NCBI RefSeq assembly: GCF_032118995.1
Contig: NC_092657.1
Location: 12,045,391 to 12,109,390, forward strand
Direction of reading: 5' to 3'
DNA: 64,000 bases
Source: Asterias amurensis
Lineage: Eukaryota > Echinodermata > Asteroidea > Forcipulatida > Asteriidae
Shown here: one piece after another, positions 32,849 to 46,000 of the stretch
Numbering within the stretch: the first letter of the stretch is position 1
How the letters are laid out: each line of letters opens with the position of its first letter
The notes under the pieces: generated by a model
Seen by the model: only the letters and a program-made list of their open reading frames with translations
Told to the model about the DNA's origin: nothing
Database searches by the model: none
Program-made: the position numbers and the translations under genes

Positions 32849-33032
32849 TTAATTTGTAGTCCTTTGCAGATCGTTTTTTGCGCTTTCTGATATAATAGCT
32901 TTCCAGGCGTCACCTTTTTCCGGTTTGCTTTGGTGTCGCATCGTTTGTCATCAATAATGGAATTGAAGTCCCTCATGGTCTCAACGAGAGCCACCCTTTC
33001 GTCAGCAGTGAAATTGTCACTGCGTTGCTTTT
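32849..33032 (-). pseudogene. Myb/SANT-like DNA-binding domain remnant
   Basis: On the minus strand the translation reads KQRSDNFTADERVALVETM, RDFNSIIDDKRCDTKANRKK, then after a one-base frame change GDAWKAIISESAKNDLQRT. The pattern Asn-Phe-Thr, Glu, Leu-Val, a helix, Ile-Ile-x-x-Lys, Asp-x-x-x-x-Asn-(K), Trp-x-x-Ile matches the Myb/SANT-like domain PF13873. That domain is found in Harbinger-type transposon partner proteins and in host genes. Stops flank both sides and the frame change lies between the second and third helices, so it is a dead fragment. Confidence 0.7.
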
Positions 33033-33389
33033 AATTAGCCAAGGCTGTAGAGTATCGAAGTAACGACCTGCTGAAGATTTATCTATACTGATGTCTATCA
33101 TATGTTCATGTTGTTGCGCAATCCTCTATCTACATTACAATGTATTTAACAATAAGGACATCGCGGTCAATAAGTTTAGACTGTCCTATCCTCGTGTAAC
33201 TGGCTAGGATAACTAAGCAACTTTTTAAGATATTTCGTAAGACTTGTTTAATTCAGGTGTTTAGAAAGACGCGTGTAACTTGGATTTATCCACGTCTATA
33301 TACTACACTAGTAAAAAGATAAACGCATTTCGTAGTTTCAGCCCTACATGTATGTAAAACTATATAATGCGTAAAAACTCGTTCCTTGC

Positions 33390-33465
33390 GTGCCCAGATA
33401 GTCTAGCGGTAATCGGTCATGACATTACATAAAACGACTGCGAGTTCGAATGTCCGTGCGTTAAA
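33390..33465 (+). mobile_element. tRNA-like fragment (SINE head or tRNA pseudogene)
   Basis: GATAGTCTAGCGGTAATCGG fits box A and GAGTTCGAATGTCC resembles box B at the right distance. The 5' and 3' ends do not pair as an acceptor stem and box B deviates, so a functional tRNA is unlikely. Confidence 0.5.
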
Positions 33466-34090
33466 ATGATTTTTTTTGTTATCCCCCAAAACTAAAACCA
33501 TATTTTTTGTTTTTAAATATTTAAGTTTGATTTTTAATCTTTAAATCGACAGATATACCTTTTATAGTGTGCATGCATGATGTTTGAAAAACACAATAAA
33601 CGGAAAACGGTGATCATAAGCACAGAGTTTGGTGGTTAAGAGTTCAGTGAAATCATCTCGTACTACTCGATCAAACATCAAACCACCGACCAAATTTAAG
33701 GATTTTATCCTTAGTAGTTTGTCACATGACAATGGACTCTTAAAATACTGTCATGAATTCAAGAAACCAAACAAACCAAACAGTCCTGAGTCAAATACAA
33801 GTGTTTACATTTATTCAACTTTTTAATTGAACTTTTGGGGATACACAACTCAGTTGAACATAAATTTGTCTTTAAAAAGGAGATGTTGATAGCACTCACC
33901 TTATATACCGCCCTCTCTTGACAAGTTACAGTAACAATATTTGCAGCACCATATCTCAAGAAGTACCAACCAATTTATAAACTTAATGGGGCATGGAGAT
34001 TCATGTTGAAAAACCTTGACCTCAAGTTGACCTCTACTTCTGGGTCAACCGGAAGTGAGGCCATATCTCAAGAAATATACAGCCTATTCT
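33466..34090. other. Unassigned intergenic sequence
   Basis: AT-rich; no gene, RNA or recognised repeat. Confidence 0.4.
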
Positions 34091-34243
34091 CAATGGGAGG
34101 CTTTTTGGACGCTTTGTGGCAGCAGACTTACCAGGTAAAATCCATTGTTCTCGGTAATGTGAGCATGCTCAGAACTACACAAACCATGGAAATTTACCTG
34201 GTGAGTCTGCTGCCACCTAGCGTTCCAAAGTCTCCCATTGTTT
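34091..34243. mobile_element. Short palindromic MITE
   Basis: TCAATGGGAGGCTTTTTGGA, TGGCAGCAGACTTACCAGGT on the left return inverted as ACCTGGTGAGTCTGCTGCCA and TCCAAAGTCTCCCATTG. The loop is about 40 bp. A half copy is at 14984-15025. Confidence 0.8.
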
Positions 34244-34597
34244 CAGTTATAGACTCCTTGGTCATTTAAGCACATGATCCAAGCAAAACAACAGGGAACA
34301 GCTTTGTGTGTTTGTTCACAAACACCTAACGTCTAGTTTGTTCATGTTGTTGTAGCGGATGGTTATTTTTTAATGTACCGGGTTTTCACCATGTCTATTA
34401 GCGCCCTCTTGAGCCTCAAGTTGGGGGTATGCGTTAGATTTCTGCGAAACATAATTACACAGCTCACTTGACGCGAACGCGTACGGTTCGATATCTGTAT
34501 GCGTATTAATATCCGCGACTCTGCGAAACCTCTCTAATATATTATCAACAGCGCTCCATTCGGTGTTACAGGGAAGTTTTTATGCCAGCACTTATTT

Positions 34598-34798
34598 TTG
34601 GTAATTACCAACAGTGTCCACTGTCTTTATTAACATCAGGGGAACCACCTGAAATGGCCAATAATACTATTCCAAAAACAAATTATCAGCCGCCACACAA
34701 GCTGCATAGGGCCCGCCAGACACCCCTCACCACCACCACCAAGGTTAAACATCGGATGAACCACTTAAAACCAAGTTGAAATTACCAACAACACTTTC
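34598..34798. repeat. Family A end fragment and reversed unit of the ~118-bp repeat
   Basis: 34598-34634 is a family A right end (TACCAACAGTGTCCACTGTC). 34640-34795 carries the ~118-bp repeat of 27001-27410 in reverse (GGGCCCGCCAGACACCCC, CATCGGATGAACCAC, TAAAACCAAGTTGAAATTAC). Confidence 0.7.
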
Positions 34799-35234
34799 AC
34801 TGGACACTAAAAGTCATTATTATTATTATTACTCAAAATAGTTATCAGCATAAACCTTCTTTGGTAACGAGTATGGGGAAGATGTTGGTAGTATAACACC
34901 CTTTTAGAAACAGCTCCCTTAGAAGTAACGATATTTTTTTAGAAAGTGGCAATTTCTCATTACAATGAATTACTTTAATTCGATTTCGAGATCTCAGAAT
35001 AGGATTTTGAGGGCTAGAAATCAAGCATCTGAAGTCACACAACTTTTGCCAAAAAAAAAGTTTTTTTATTCAATAGTTCTCACGCAACTTCGACGACCAA
35101 TTGAGCTCAAATGCCCATAGGTTTGTTACTTTAAAATGCATATGTCGGTTTACACTAAGTGAGAAGACTGATTCAATTCAATTCAATTCAATTCAATGAT
35201 CTTTGATAATTACCAGTATTGTCAGTGTATTTAA
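34799..35234. mobile_element. MITE family A, copy 3
   Basis: It has the reversed family core (ATCAGCATAAACCTTCTTTG, GAAACAGCTCCCTTAGAAG, ATTTTCACAG-type block) and right end CAGTATTGTCAGTGTATTTAA. An (ATTCA)n microsatellite at 35171-35198 lies near its right end. The next unit of the ~118-bp repeat (reversed) follows at 35245-35345, so this MITE split that repeat. Confidence 0.8.
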
Positions 35235-35244
35235 CAGAAGTATC

Positions 35245-35345
35245 AGCCGCCAGATAACAGTTTGCCTGTATAAGGCCCGCCACCCCCCCCCCCCCCTCCC
35301 CCGGGGTAAACGTCGGAGGAACCACCTGAAACCAAGTTGAAATAA
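35245..35345 (-). repeat. Reversed unit of the ~118-bp repeat with a poly-C run
   Basis: AAGGCCCGCCACCCC then a C-rich run (35281-35302), GGTAAACGTCGGAGGAACCA and CTGAAACCAAGTTGAAATAA match the units at 27001-27410 in reverse. Confidence 0.8.
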
Positions 35346-35693
35346 CCAAACATTTTGTAATTTGCCTGTTTATTGTAAGACTTTTCGTAAATGTTTATAT
35401 ATTTTGACATATTTTGGGGTATGGCAAATTTGTAGTGTGTCTTTGTGTAAAACATATTTTTAGGCACGCAACGTGCCATAACATACAACACGGTAACGGC
35501 TTACCCAGTCCATTAAGGAACGACGTGATAGATTACAGGCTCTTTATTGTTGGCGAGGTTCAAGCAATTTTGCAATAGTGCTAGGATCATGAACCTATTC
35601 ATGTCAATATACATATGTTGAGCTCAGGCTAATGACAATGGCCATCAGCTTTCTTTTCAAGGCAAGTGAATAATAAGTATAAGTTATATATTA

Positions 35694-35941
35694 AAGATGC
35701 TTTGACAGATTTTTGGCCGATTTGACCTGGTATTTTGATGGGGGTCGAGAAAGTTACAAGCTTTCATTTTAGCCGTTGCTCAATAAAGTCCGCCAATTAT
35801 TAGTAGCAGTGAATTTAAGTGCTCCAAATAAGTTTTTGTCGGGATCCCGACAATGTATCACGTGACCAATTATTTTGTGTTTTTAAGAAACGTTTTTAAA
35901 TTTTTTAAATGTTTGGGGCAACAAATCTGGCATAGCATCTT
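35694..35941. mobile_element. MITE with TTAAAGATGCT ends
   Basis: The left end TTAAAGATGCTTTGACAGAT and the right end ATCTGGCATAGCATCTTTAA are imperfect inverted repeats of about 24 bp. It is about 248 bp long and non-coding. Its TTAA edges resemble those of families A, B and D. Confidence 0.8.
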
Positions 35942-36497
35942 TAACTGGCATTTTAATGAATATCAAATGTAAATTCTCTCTCGGTTGTTTGATCAACAAC
36001 AGCCATAATTATATGATCTGTTGAGTAAATTTACATAAATTGATATAAAATATGCAAATAAAACAGTCATCCGGTCTGGTCTCACAAACAAACATAATAT
36101 ATACAAACATAAAATCATACGAATATTAAGCATTGTTATTACAACAAATACGTGTACAACACGTTATAACAATGATTGGATAAATTGACACTCAGCTGAA
36201 AAACTTGGAATTATGAGAGACTTGCATCTCGGGACGGAAGGTCTTGAACGCACCAGTATGTAGCTTGTAGTGAATGACGGCTGGTATAGACCAAGGAATG
36301 AACGCAAAGTGCACTCGAGGGTCGCTTCGGATCGCCTGTTTGTTTACAACGTAAAGCAGTGCCGTGTAGTGTAGGTGTAATGTGGGGCCAGTGAATTGTT
36401 TGGTTCATTGCTGGGGCTGTTAATTATTTGGGGTTGGGTACATTGGAGTGCTGCCTAACGTGCTGATGTGTTTTCTCTATAAGTAATGGATTACGCT
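35942..36497. other. Upstream of the transporter gene, no element recognised
   Basis: No gene is visible. The phrase GTAAAGCAGTGCCGTGTAGTG near 36351 is repeated with changes near 36951 (GTAAAGTAGTGCTGTGTAGTG), a short local duplication that straddles the family A MITE at 36498-36888. Confidence 0.45.
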
Positions 36498-36888
36498 TTA
36501 AAGGCAGTGGACACTATTGGTAGTTACTCAAAATAATTAATAGCATAAAACCTTACTTGGTGACGAGTAATGGGGAGAGGTTGATGGTATAAAACATTGT
36601 GAGAAACAGCTCCCTCTGAAGTGCCATAGTTTTCGAGAAAGAAGTAATTTTCCACGAGTTTGATTTCAAGACCTCAGGTTAAGAACTTGAGGTCTGGAAA
36701 TCAACCATCTAAACGCACACAACTTCATGTGACAAGGGTGTTTTCTTACTAATTCCATTATCATCTCGCAACTTTGATGACCGATTGAGCTAAAATGTTT
36801 ACAGGTTAGTTATTTTATGCATACGTTGAGATTCACCATCTGTGAAGGCTTGTCTTTGACAAAAACCAATACCGTCCACTGCCTTTAA
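36498..36888. mobile_element. MITE family A, copy 4 (complete)
   Basis: TTAA plus AGGCAGTGGACACTATTGGT at the left, ACCAATACCGTCCACTGCCT plus TTAA at the right, and the central GACCTCAGGTTAAGAACTTGAGGTC stem-loop. It ends 180 bp before the start codon of the transporter gene, so it may lie in its promoter or 5' UTR. Confidence 0.92.
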
Positions 36889-37068
36889 CACAAAAAAGCA
36901 ACTGTGTATTGGTACGGCGCATCCAGTTGGCTGTTGTGTTTGTTATATCGTAAAGTAGTGCTGTGTAGTGAAGGTGTAGTGTCGCTTTATTATAAGACTA
37001 CATGAACGTTGCTGCAACCACATAATCTTGACCTACAAGTTATACACGTTATTTAGGGTAATTTTAAG

Positions 37069-40000
37069 ATGGTTTCTGGCTGTTTTGAACGCGTTTTGAT
37101 ATCTTTAGTTGATACTTTTCGAGATGGTGGTCTTCATGGTTGGATTGCCGTATTGGGTTCATTTACAAGCAGGCTAGCTTGGAATGTTTTGGTAAAATGC
37201 CTAGGTATGATGTTACCCACCCTACAGGAACAGTTCGTCACTTCGACTTGGTTAATTGGCTGGATGGTTGCCTTTGTAGATGCGGGGGTCGAAGGATCTG
37301 GTAAGTTTAACATGATTACTTATGGTACGCAAGGGTAGGCTGGCATAAGGTTTTATGCCTATAATTATTTGGAGTTATTTTCAATAGTGTCCAATGCGTT
37401 TAAATATGAACAAGGTCACAACTCAAAGTGTCACAGCCTCTGAAACAATACAAACATTAACACAATTTGAGCAACAATCGAAGAAACTCAGACATTAAAG
37501 GAACACGTTGCCTTGGATCGGTCGAGTTGGTCTTCGAAAAGCATTCTGTAACCGTTTGTTATAAAATCGGTATGGTAAGAGAGATGTTGTAAATGTAGAA
37601 TACAATGATCTACACAAATATGCCTCGAAATTGCGTGGTTTTCGTTTTACCTCGTCGACAAACCCGTTCGGCCATTTATTGGAGTCACAAATTTGACTCC
37701 CATATATGGCCGACCGCGTTAGTTCGCGACGTAAAATGAAAACCATTGCAACTTTGAGTGATACGTGTGTGGATCATTGTATTCTACTTTTAAAACATCT
37801 TTCTAACCATATATGCATTTCAGAACAAACGGTGTCAAACGTTTTTCAAAGACCAACTGGTCCGATCCGAGGCAACGTGTTTCTTTAACAACAACATAAC
37901 GGACAATGCTTCTGTTTTTTTTTCTTTCATGTTTTTAACAATTTGTTTGCCACTCTGATCTACCCACAAAACTAAATTGTTCACTAAATTTAACAGTGAT
38001 CCTATCAATCAAAAAAATCATCGCGGTACAACTGAAATTGCAGATTGTTTTCGTCTTGTCTGACTAGGTTTATATTTTTTGGTAATTTGTGTTTTCCTTT
38101 AAATCCGTTATACACTTTCGGTAAAAAAATAAATAAAATAAAAGTTCACCGATTTACAAATAATTGACAGGGTTTACAAAAGGTAATGGTAAAAGACTTC
38201 TCTTCAAATATTGTTTCATGAAATGCCTTACTTTAAAAAAATAAAAATAAAACAATATGAAATATCGGTCGCGATAATTACGGATTCTTTTTAACACATG
38301 TCACGACACGGTGAAACTTGTAGAACAAGGGTGGGTTTCCCCGTTACTTTCCTGACTCCGTTGACCGATTGACCGTTTTTCACAGGTTTGTTATTTTAAA
38401 AGATATGATACACGAAGTGTGGGACTTGAAAAATACTGTTAACCGAAAGTGTATAATGGCTTTAAGCAATTCGCTAGACGCACAGGGCCTACGCGACATT
38501 GATTTTAAGTTGTAGTTTGACGTTATTTGGTCGAACAATCATTTTTGCGAAAACATCAGTAATCGGTTTTACCATTTAAGGGAAAGGTACACGTTTGGTA
38601 ATTACTGAAAATAACCATTAACTTTAAAACTGACTTGGTGGCGAGCATTAAAGAGCTGTTGATAGCATTTATGTGAGAAACGGCAACTTCTGAAGTAGTA
38701 TAGATTTTGAGAAAGAGGTTATTTTATCACTAAAATAATAAAATACTTCTAGCCAGAAGTCGTTTATTCAACTAAGCACGCAATTTCTTCCAACAAGGTT
38801 TTTTATCATCTTCTCGCAACAGTGACGACAAATTGAGCTCACATTTTCACAGGCTTGTTTGTTTATTATGCTCATGTTGGGATACACCAGTTGAGAAGAC
38901 TGGTCTTTGACAATTACCAATATTGTTCATGCCTTTAAACAATCGCGCTTATGTTGAGCCAACAATGACCAACGTTGGTTTAAAGGGAAGGTACACGTTT
39001 GTTAATTGTCAAAGACCAGTCTTCTCACTTGGTGTATCCCACCATATTCATAAAATAACAAGCCTTTGAACATTTGAACTCCATCCGTCATCGAAGTTGC
39101 GAGGAAATGATGTAAGAAAAAACAACCTTGTTGGACGAATTTGTGTGATTTCAGATAAGAATAAAATACTTCTAGCTAGAAGTATTTTATTATTTTATTT
39201 AGAAATTACCTCTTTCTCAACAACTAAGTTACTGCAGAGGGAGTAATTTCCCGCAATGTGTTACACTATCAACAGCTCTCCGATGCTCGTTACCAAGTCA
39301 GTTTTTAAGTTAATATTTGTTTTGAGTAACTACCAAACATGTACATTCCATTTAATGTTGGGGCAAGGTAGTTACAACGAATTGTGCTCTGTGTGGTAGG
39401 TAAGATGTGTTTGTATGACTTAGCAATGTCGTTACAGCTGGCGGCACACACACCGTTCGTCTGCTGTTTGATACCTTCCACGCACTAGCTGATCAGCCCA
39501 TCACACGAGAAAAGCCTATAGAAATGTTGACAATGAATTGTAGCACAAAAGTTGAACTCACAATTCCATTTGAGCAAAATATTACAAAATACCAACACTC
39601 GACAACGAGAACAAATACTTTAGTCTGGTTTCTGATCCCGAGGATCAAGGTTTCGCAAATCATTTGTACTGTATTGGTATATGGAGTAGGGGCCTTTCAC
39701 TCAAAATAATCTGACAACAACAAATACAAACATGTTTTTCACTCCCCTCGACTCAGTGGTTAGAAGGCAATGAAAATAAATTCAAAACAACTTGCCAAAT
39801 ATCTAAGTCGCGCTGGGGTTCTGGCTTAATATACTGTGTTTTACTCAACTTTTGATATTCAATGGTCCATCGAGTAACCTGTCGTTTGTAGGCACACACC
39901 CCATAACCCGTTACCAGGCTTACAATTGTTTTGAGAACTTACCAACGATGTCCAATGCTTTTAAATCAGAAGATAATAAATAATAATATATATGACCTTT

Positions 40001-43000
40001 GGATCAACATTGATTTCAGGTTGCTTTTTACAGCGACGCAAAAACAACCTTTATCCAACATTATCTATACGTCAACAACATTACGTTGAAGCAGGTTACA
40101 ATAGTGGTGTTGGACCAACATTAAATTTAGGTGTTTAATGTTGCCGTTCCAAAAACAAAATTCATCCAACATTGTAAATACTTCAAAACAATACATTAAA
40201 ACAATAAACAACGTTAGGACCAGACTGATTGCTGGACCTACGATGAATTTAGGTTGTTGAAGATACTGGACACTAATGGTGAATGTTAAAGACCAGTCTC
40301 CTCACTGGGTGTATCTCAACATATGCATAACACAACAAACATGTGAACATTTGAGCTCAAAGTGGTCGTAGAAGTTGCGAGATAATAATGAATTAACGAA
40401 CATTCCAAAAATGTCTGCTTAATATTGTTAACCTCTGTGAAGCGCCTCGGGACCCTTTGGGGTTGTTAACAGCCGTTTATTATTATAGATTTTCTCGGTC
40501 AAATTCGGCAAATGAGCAGTCAATTTCATTTTCATGCGTTCGAATTAAAGCTGTTTTGCCTCTCCAGTTGTTACTGCGTTTCAAATTCAGAATTCGGCCA
40601 TTCAATTTCCTTTTGAGTCGAGTCAAATTCCTTTAGCATTCAATTTAGCGTAGCGTAATTCTTTTTCGTGACACACACGCCTCAAGAAGCGTCTGCGGAT
40701 TTGAATGCTGCTTTGATCAATTGTTAAATTGAATGATTATTTTGTTAAATCAAATGACGCAACAATACATTTGACTAATCATGAAACGAAATCGAATTAC
40801 CCTTTTGAGTAGCATTCGATTTCGCGCGAAATAGAATATTCTGGTGGTTAAATTGGCTGCTCATTTTCCGAAATTGACCGAGAAAATCTATATTATTTTT
40901 AATTCCATTGTCACGAAGTTGTGTGCTTCCACATGGTTTGTTTCGAGGCCCCAACATCTAATTTTAAGGTCTCGAAATCAATTTCGTGAAAACATTACTT
41001 CTTTCTCGAAAATTATGTTACTTATTAGAGGGAGCCGTTTCTCACAATTGTTTATACTACCAATATCTCCTCATTACTCGTTACCAAGTAAGGTTTTTTT
41101 GCTAATAATATTTTCTTTTATTTTTGAGTAATTACCAATGGTGTCCAACGTCGTTTATATCACGCAGCAAGACAACATTCATCCAGCATTGTAAATATGT
41201 GTAATTTTTGCGCTGAAACAATACAATACTGGAGTTGGATCAACATTAAATGTGTGTGTTTAATATCGCGACGCATAAACAACCTTTATTCAATATGGTA
41301 AATACTTCAAAACATTTGACTGAAACAGCAAATTAAGTAACCAGATTATTGTTGGATCAACAGTTATAATTGTTTGTTATTATCGCGACGCAAAACAAAC
41401 TTTATCTACAATATATTTTTTTTTTTTCTGTGGTGCCCTAGGCACCATTGAGCGAGGATAAACCTCAGCCGCCCGAATGCGATACACAACCAGTCCCCTG
41501 ACTGACTCTAAAAAGAATAGCACACTGCAGTCTCACCCACAAACAAAGCGCCTGTACACCCTACGCAGCCCCACTTACACACCGCTATTCCACACACCGC
41601 TATCGCCCACAATCCTAACCCGTGACCCGACGGCTCACGGTCTAGGATTGGGTGAGACAGCGGTGTATGGAATATAGCGGTGTGTGGGACTGTGGAAACG
41701 TGCGTTTGTGTGCTTCCTTGGGTGAGGGCGTGGTGTGCTGTTTAAAGGCAGTGTACACCATTGGTAAATGTCAAAGACTAGCCTTTACAGTTTATCTCAA
41801 CATATGCATACAATAACTAACCTGTAAAATTTGAGCTCAATCGGTCGTCAAAGTCCCGAGATAATAATGAAAGAAGAAAACACCCTTGTCACACGAAGTT
41901 GATGAGGTCTCGAAATCAAATTCGTGGACAATTCCTTCTTTTTAGAAAACTATGGCACTTCAGAGGGACCTGTTTCTTACAATGTTTTATACCATCAGTC
42001 TCTCCCAATTACTTGTCACAAAGAAAGGTTTTATGCTTATAATTATTTTGAGTAATTACCAATAGTGTCCACTGCCTTTAAAGACAGTCGGGGGACAGGA
42101 GTTCCATTGCATTCGGCCATCGCATTCGTGCGGCTGTGGTTATGTACATGTTTACCTTTATTAAAGTAAGCAAACTATTACACAGCCTTGATCAATGCTA
42201 CCCTAGGCACAGTTCCTGTACATTATTTACATTTAAAGGGACACACCGGCTCATCGTTTACGCAATTAAGGGGTGTATAAAAATCATAAATATTGTTGTT
42301 ATATATGGTTGCTGTAAACAAAATATCATCAAACTGTCAAGTGTATAGCAAATAATGAAAACAAGCGGTAAAAGGCCAGCGTATACGTGTTTCCAGCCGT
42401 TGCAACTGTCAAATATTTGTGACATTGTCGCACAATGTTGCAAGTAGACTGGTTATTTTTTTATAGCAACGTTTTACTTTGACGTAGCATAAGGATCCAG
42501 TCTATCCATGTACTAAAAGCCAACAGCATAAATATACGGAACAGGCAAATCCTTCGACGAAAGAGGTAGACCTTCGTGCTTCGACGTACATCCAAAGATC
42601 GTCACGAATAACACAAAGAAGTTAACCCAAAACAAGATGGGACAGTGACAAGTCAATAAAACATTCCTGGCCCCAATAAACTAGGCCTACTACCGCAGAG
42701 CCATGATGCAGTTTGGAATGCGATCGAGGCGTTTGGAATGCGATCGACGTGTCAGGACACGATTGCATAATTGACGTACTCCCTCCCTGCTCCTGCCACT
42801 CCATCTCTGAGTTTTTACAAAAATGTGGCTGCCGTTGCCTCCCCAAAACACGTACGGAACAACAAAAACGCACGGTGGGTTGTGACCGAGGCTTAAACGT
42901 AGCTGGTATCTTGGAAAGGAAACGTAGCTGTTCGTATGGAACGTAAGTGTAGCTTGACTCGGGGTTGAAAACGTATACGTGTTAAACTTATAGCGTAACT

Positions 43001-46000
43001 CGAAGGAAAGTAAGCGTAGCTCGGTAGCTGCGTAGCTTGGAACGTAACCAAGTAATACCTCAACAATCTTAAACATAACACTTCATTCACAGAATTAAAA
43101 CAATGGTTTTTATTTTTTGACAAAATTGAGGGAGTTGTTTTATTATTATTTTTGTGTTCAACCTTTTATGAAAAACTCTTATTCACCTGTTCTTTTTACG
43201 ATCGGGGGCTCCGTTTTTGTTTTCATAAAACATTAAGCTACTCACACAATAACACTGTCATAAAACATTAAGCTACTCACACAATAACACTGTCAATATA
43301 CAAAATGCAGTAGTCCTACGTTTTGACATCATCAATCTTTTTTTAATTACCTGAAAATTCTTAACAAAATTAAATTAGGAGCCATGAAAGCACAACATAG
43401 CATTACAATGGAACGTTGCGACCATAAGAAACAACGGAATCGACACGAGGTGTACCGACTGACAAACCCACGATGACAAACATGTACTTTGATGTCTGGG
43501 TCCCCCCCCCCCCCCCCCCACCTCAGGCTCACGGCGAGACCCGCAAGCTGGGAGTTCATAGCGCCCGGGATTACACCTCCAGCCACCGACGAGACACGGT
43601 ATGTGCGGTACGTGATATGCCCCAAGGCTTACGTTCCGATTGCTACCATGCCGAGGCGCTGTAAAACACGCTTCCGTTATTGCACGAACCCTCTGAGTGA
43701 AAATCTTACTTCCCCGTCTTTTAAATAATAATTTACAGTTTTTACCCGTAATCTGTATAAGTTGTCTATTTTGTCAAATACTCATGAATAATTGTAACCA
43801 AATAATAGACAATTTGGTTTATTAATTTATTTTTAATTTATTATTATACGGCTGGAAGTAAACTGAAGGCCACGTGGGTTATCCGAACCAAACAAAATGG
43901 ATAATCCACGTGACATTTTTTTTTTTTTATGCGTTAAAACGCAAAATTTGACGTGTTTTTTTTTTTTGGCAACTATATTCTTCTCCATTCCTGGAAGACC
44001 TTTAGAATCATGTGTTAGTGTATTTTGTAGCCTAAATAGCCCAACGTAGCCGGTGTGTCTCTTTAACCCCATAGAGGTGCCTCATACATCGGCCTCATCA
44101 GGAGCAAAGTTCAAGGCCTAAATTTTGTGTACAAAATAGCGATAGGTATTTTTATTCAGCCGCGCCACGCATCTAGAACTCCCTTCCACTTAATCTTCGA
44201 TCTTGACTTGCACTGCAAAATTCACGTATCTTCTCAAAACTTACCTTATGTCACAAGTTTTCAATGACTAATTTGGTTGTGTCTGTTTTTCTTTGTGTTG
44301 TGTTTTGTTTTTGTTTAGTTTTTGGTTTTACTGCGGCTTGAACACCCAGCAGGGAGGATATGTGCAAATTACAAGTCTTGTTATTATTATAATAATTATT
44401 ATTATTATTATTAGCTAACTATTTTTGTTTCTTCAATTTCTTCATAACAAAGGTGTTATAGCAACGCCTCTAATGGACAGATTTGGCGCCAGGACTGTGG
44501 TTACAGTGTGTGGATTAGTTGCTGGTATATCCGTGATAACTGCGTCCTTCTTATCCAGCCTATATGGAATTACCTTTATCCTGACTATATTCACCGGTAA
44601 TTATTACACAGCTGGCTCTAATCATCGTAGCGAATCCCCTTGTTACATCCCATTTAGCTTGAGCTTAGGTAATCAAACGGTATATTTATAGATAAATAAT
44701 AAAACCACATCCCTTCGCATCACCAAACAAGTGTCAATACACTCAAACCCGAGGGCGTACAAAACCCATGGACCCCAATTACACGGTGCAAAACTTTTGC
44801 AATACACATGGATAATTCATTTTGTCGAAGTTATGTTTCTCGAAGTTATGTTGTCAACTATAAAACAAAATTTGCGACGAGTATGCATAGTTTAATAACA
44901 GACGAACAGTTGTTCAAATAAGAAAACCATTATTCACTGTTTCCTCGAACCCGCGGCTATTTCGTACTTAGCGCTTGAAATTGATCAACGGTGGGAACGA
45001 TCAAGTTGATGTACACCGGTTAGCATCACTCATGTTACCCGCCGCGCTGTGCAGTCATGGTACCTGCGTGTTTGTTGCAAGGGACATGATTTGTTCTCGA
45101 CCAATCAAACTTCACAGTTTGTTGCCGAGGTATATCAATGTTGTTTGTTTTACCTCGGTAAACCACCATTGGTCAATTACACCCGCGCAATACGAACCAA
45201 ATGCGGGTTCTAAAGAACAGTGGCGACATGTTTATATCGCTTAATAAACTATGCATGATCTGTCGCAACAATGTTTGAAGATGACAACGGAACTGATTGC
45301 ACGCTTTAGTTGGGATCCATTGGTTTTGTACAACCTCGGGGGGGGGGGGGGATGGCACCATCGTCTTTGCCTAAGGTGTAATTTCCCCCTCGGGTATACA
45401 CTGCAATCGACCCCGCCACAGCGTGCAACAATTGTTTAATACCATTGCAGAGCTTTCTGCAACATGTAGCTTATTCCTTACCACATACAAAGTTTACTCC
45501 AAACTTGTATACCAATGTTCAATGTGTACAATTAACCGAGTAATATAGGTTTTATCGGTCAAAATCGGCGAATGAGCAGTCAATTCAATTTGCATGCGTT
45601 CTAATTCAAGCTGTTTTGCCTCTCCAGTTGTTAGTGAGTTTCAAATTCAGAATTCGACAATTCAATTTAGTTTTGAGTCGAGTTAAGTTTCTTCAGCACA
45701 CAGTTCAATTTAGCGTATCGTAACTTTGTGACACACACGCCTCAAGGAGCGTCTGCGAATTCGAATGCTGCCTTAGTATGAACTGTTAAATTGAATGACG
45801 CACAATTATATTTAACTAGTTATAAAACGAAGTCGATTGACCCTTTTCAGTAGCATTCGATTTCGCGCGAAAGAGAATAGCTTGGTGATTAAAATGGCAG
45901 CTCATTTGCCCAAATTTACCGAGAAAACATATAATAGTTACTGCGTACTGACCTTGCAATAGGTTGCAATTTATTTGTTTGTTTTGTTTTTCAGATTGGT

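Larger units (their letters stand above)
40001..41415. repeat. ~120-bp tandem repeat split by nested MITEs
   Basis: Units with GCGACGCAAAAACAACCTTT, ATCCAACATTATCTATACGTC and TGTTGGACCAACATTAAAT recur at 40001-40256 and continue at 41157-41415 (ATCGCGACGCATAAACAACC, ATTCAATATGGTAAATACTTC). The break between them is exactly filled by a family A copy, which itself contains a family C copy. Confidence 0.82.

Noticed and set aside
31868-33465. tRNA-like segments as functional tRNA genes
   Set aside because: Box A and B words are present, but acceptor stems do not pair and box B deviates at 33448. They are better explained as SINE heads or pseudogenes.
42622-43123. Overlapping short frames on both strands in transporter intron 1
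   Set aside because: They overlap each other on both strands, lack motifs, and lie in repeat-like intronic sequence with CGTAGCT words.
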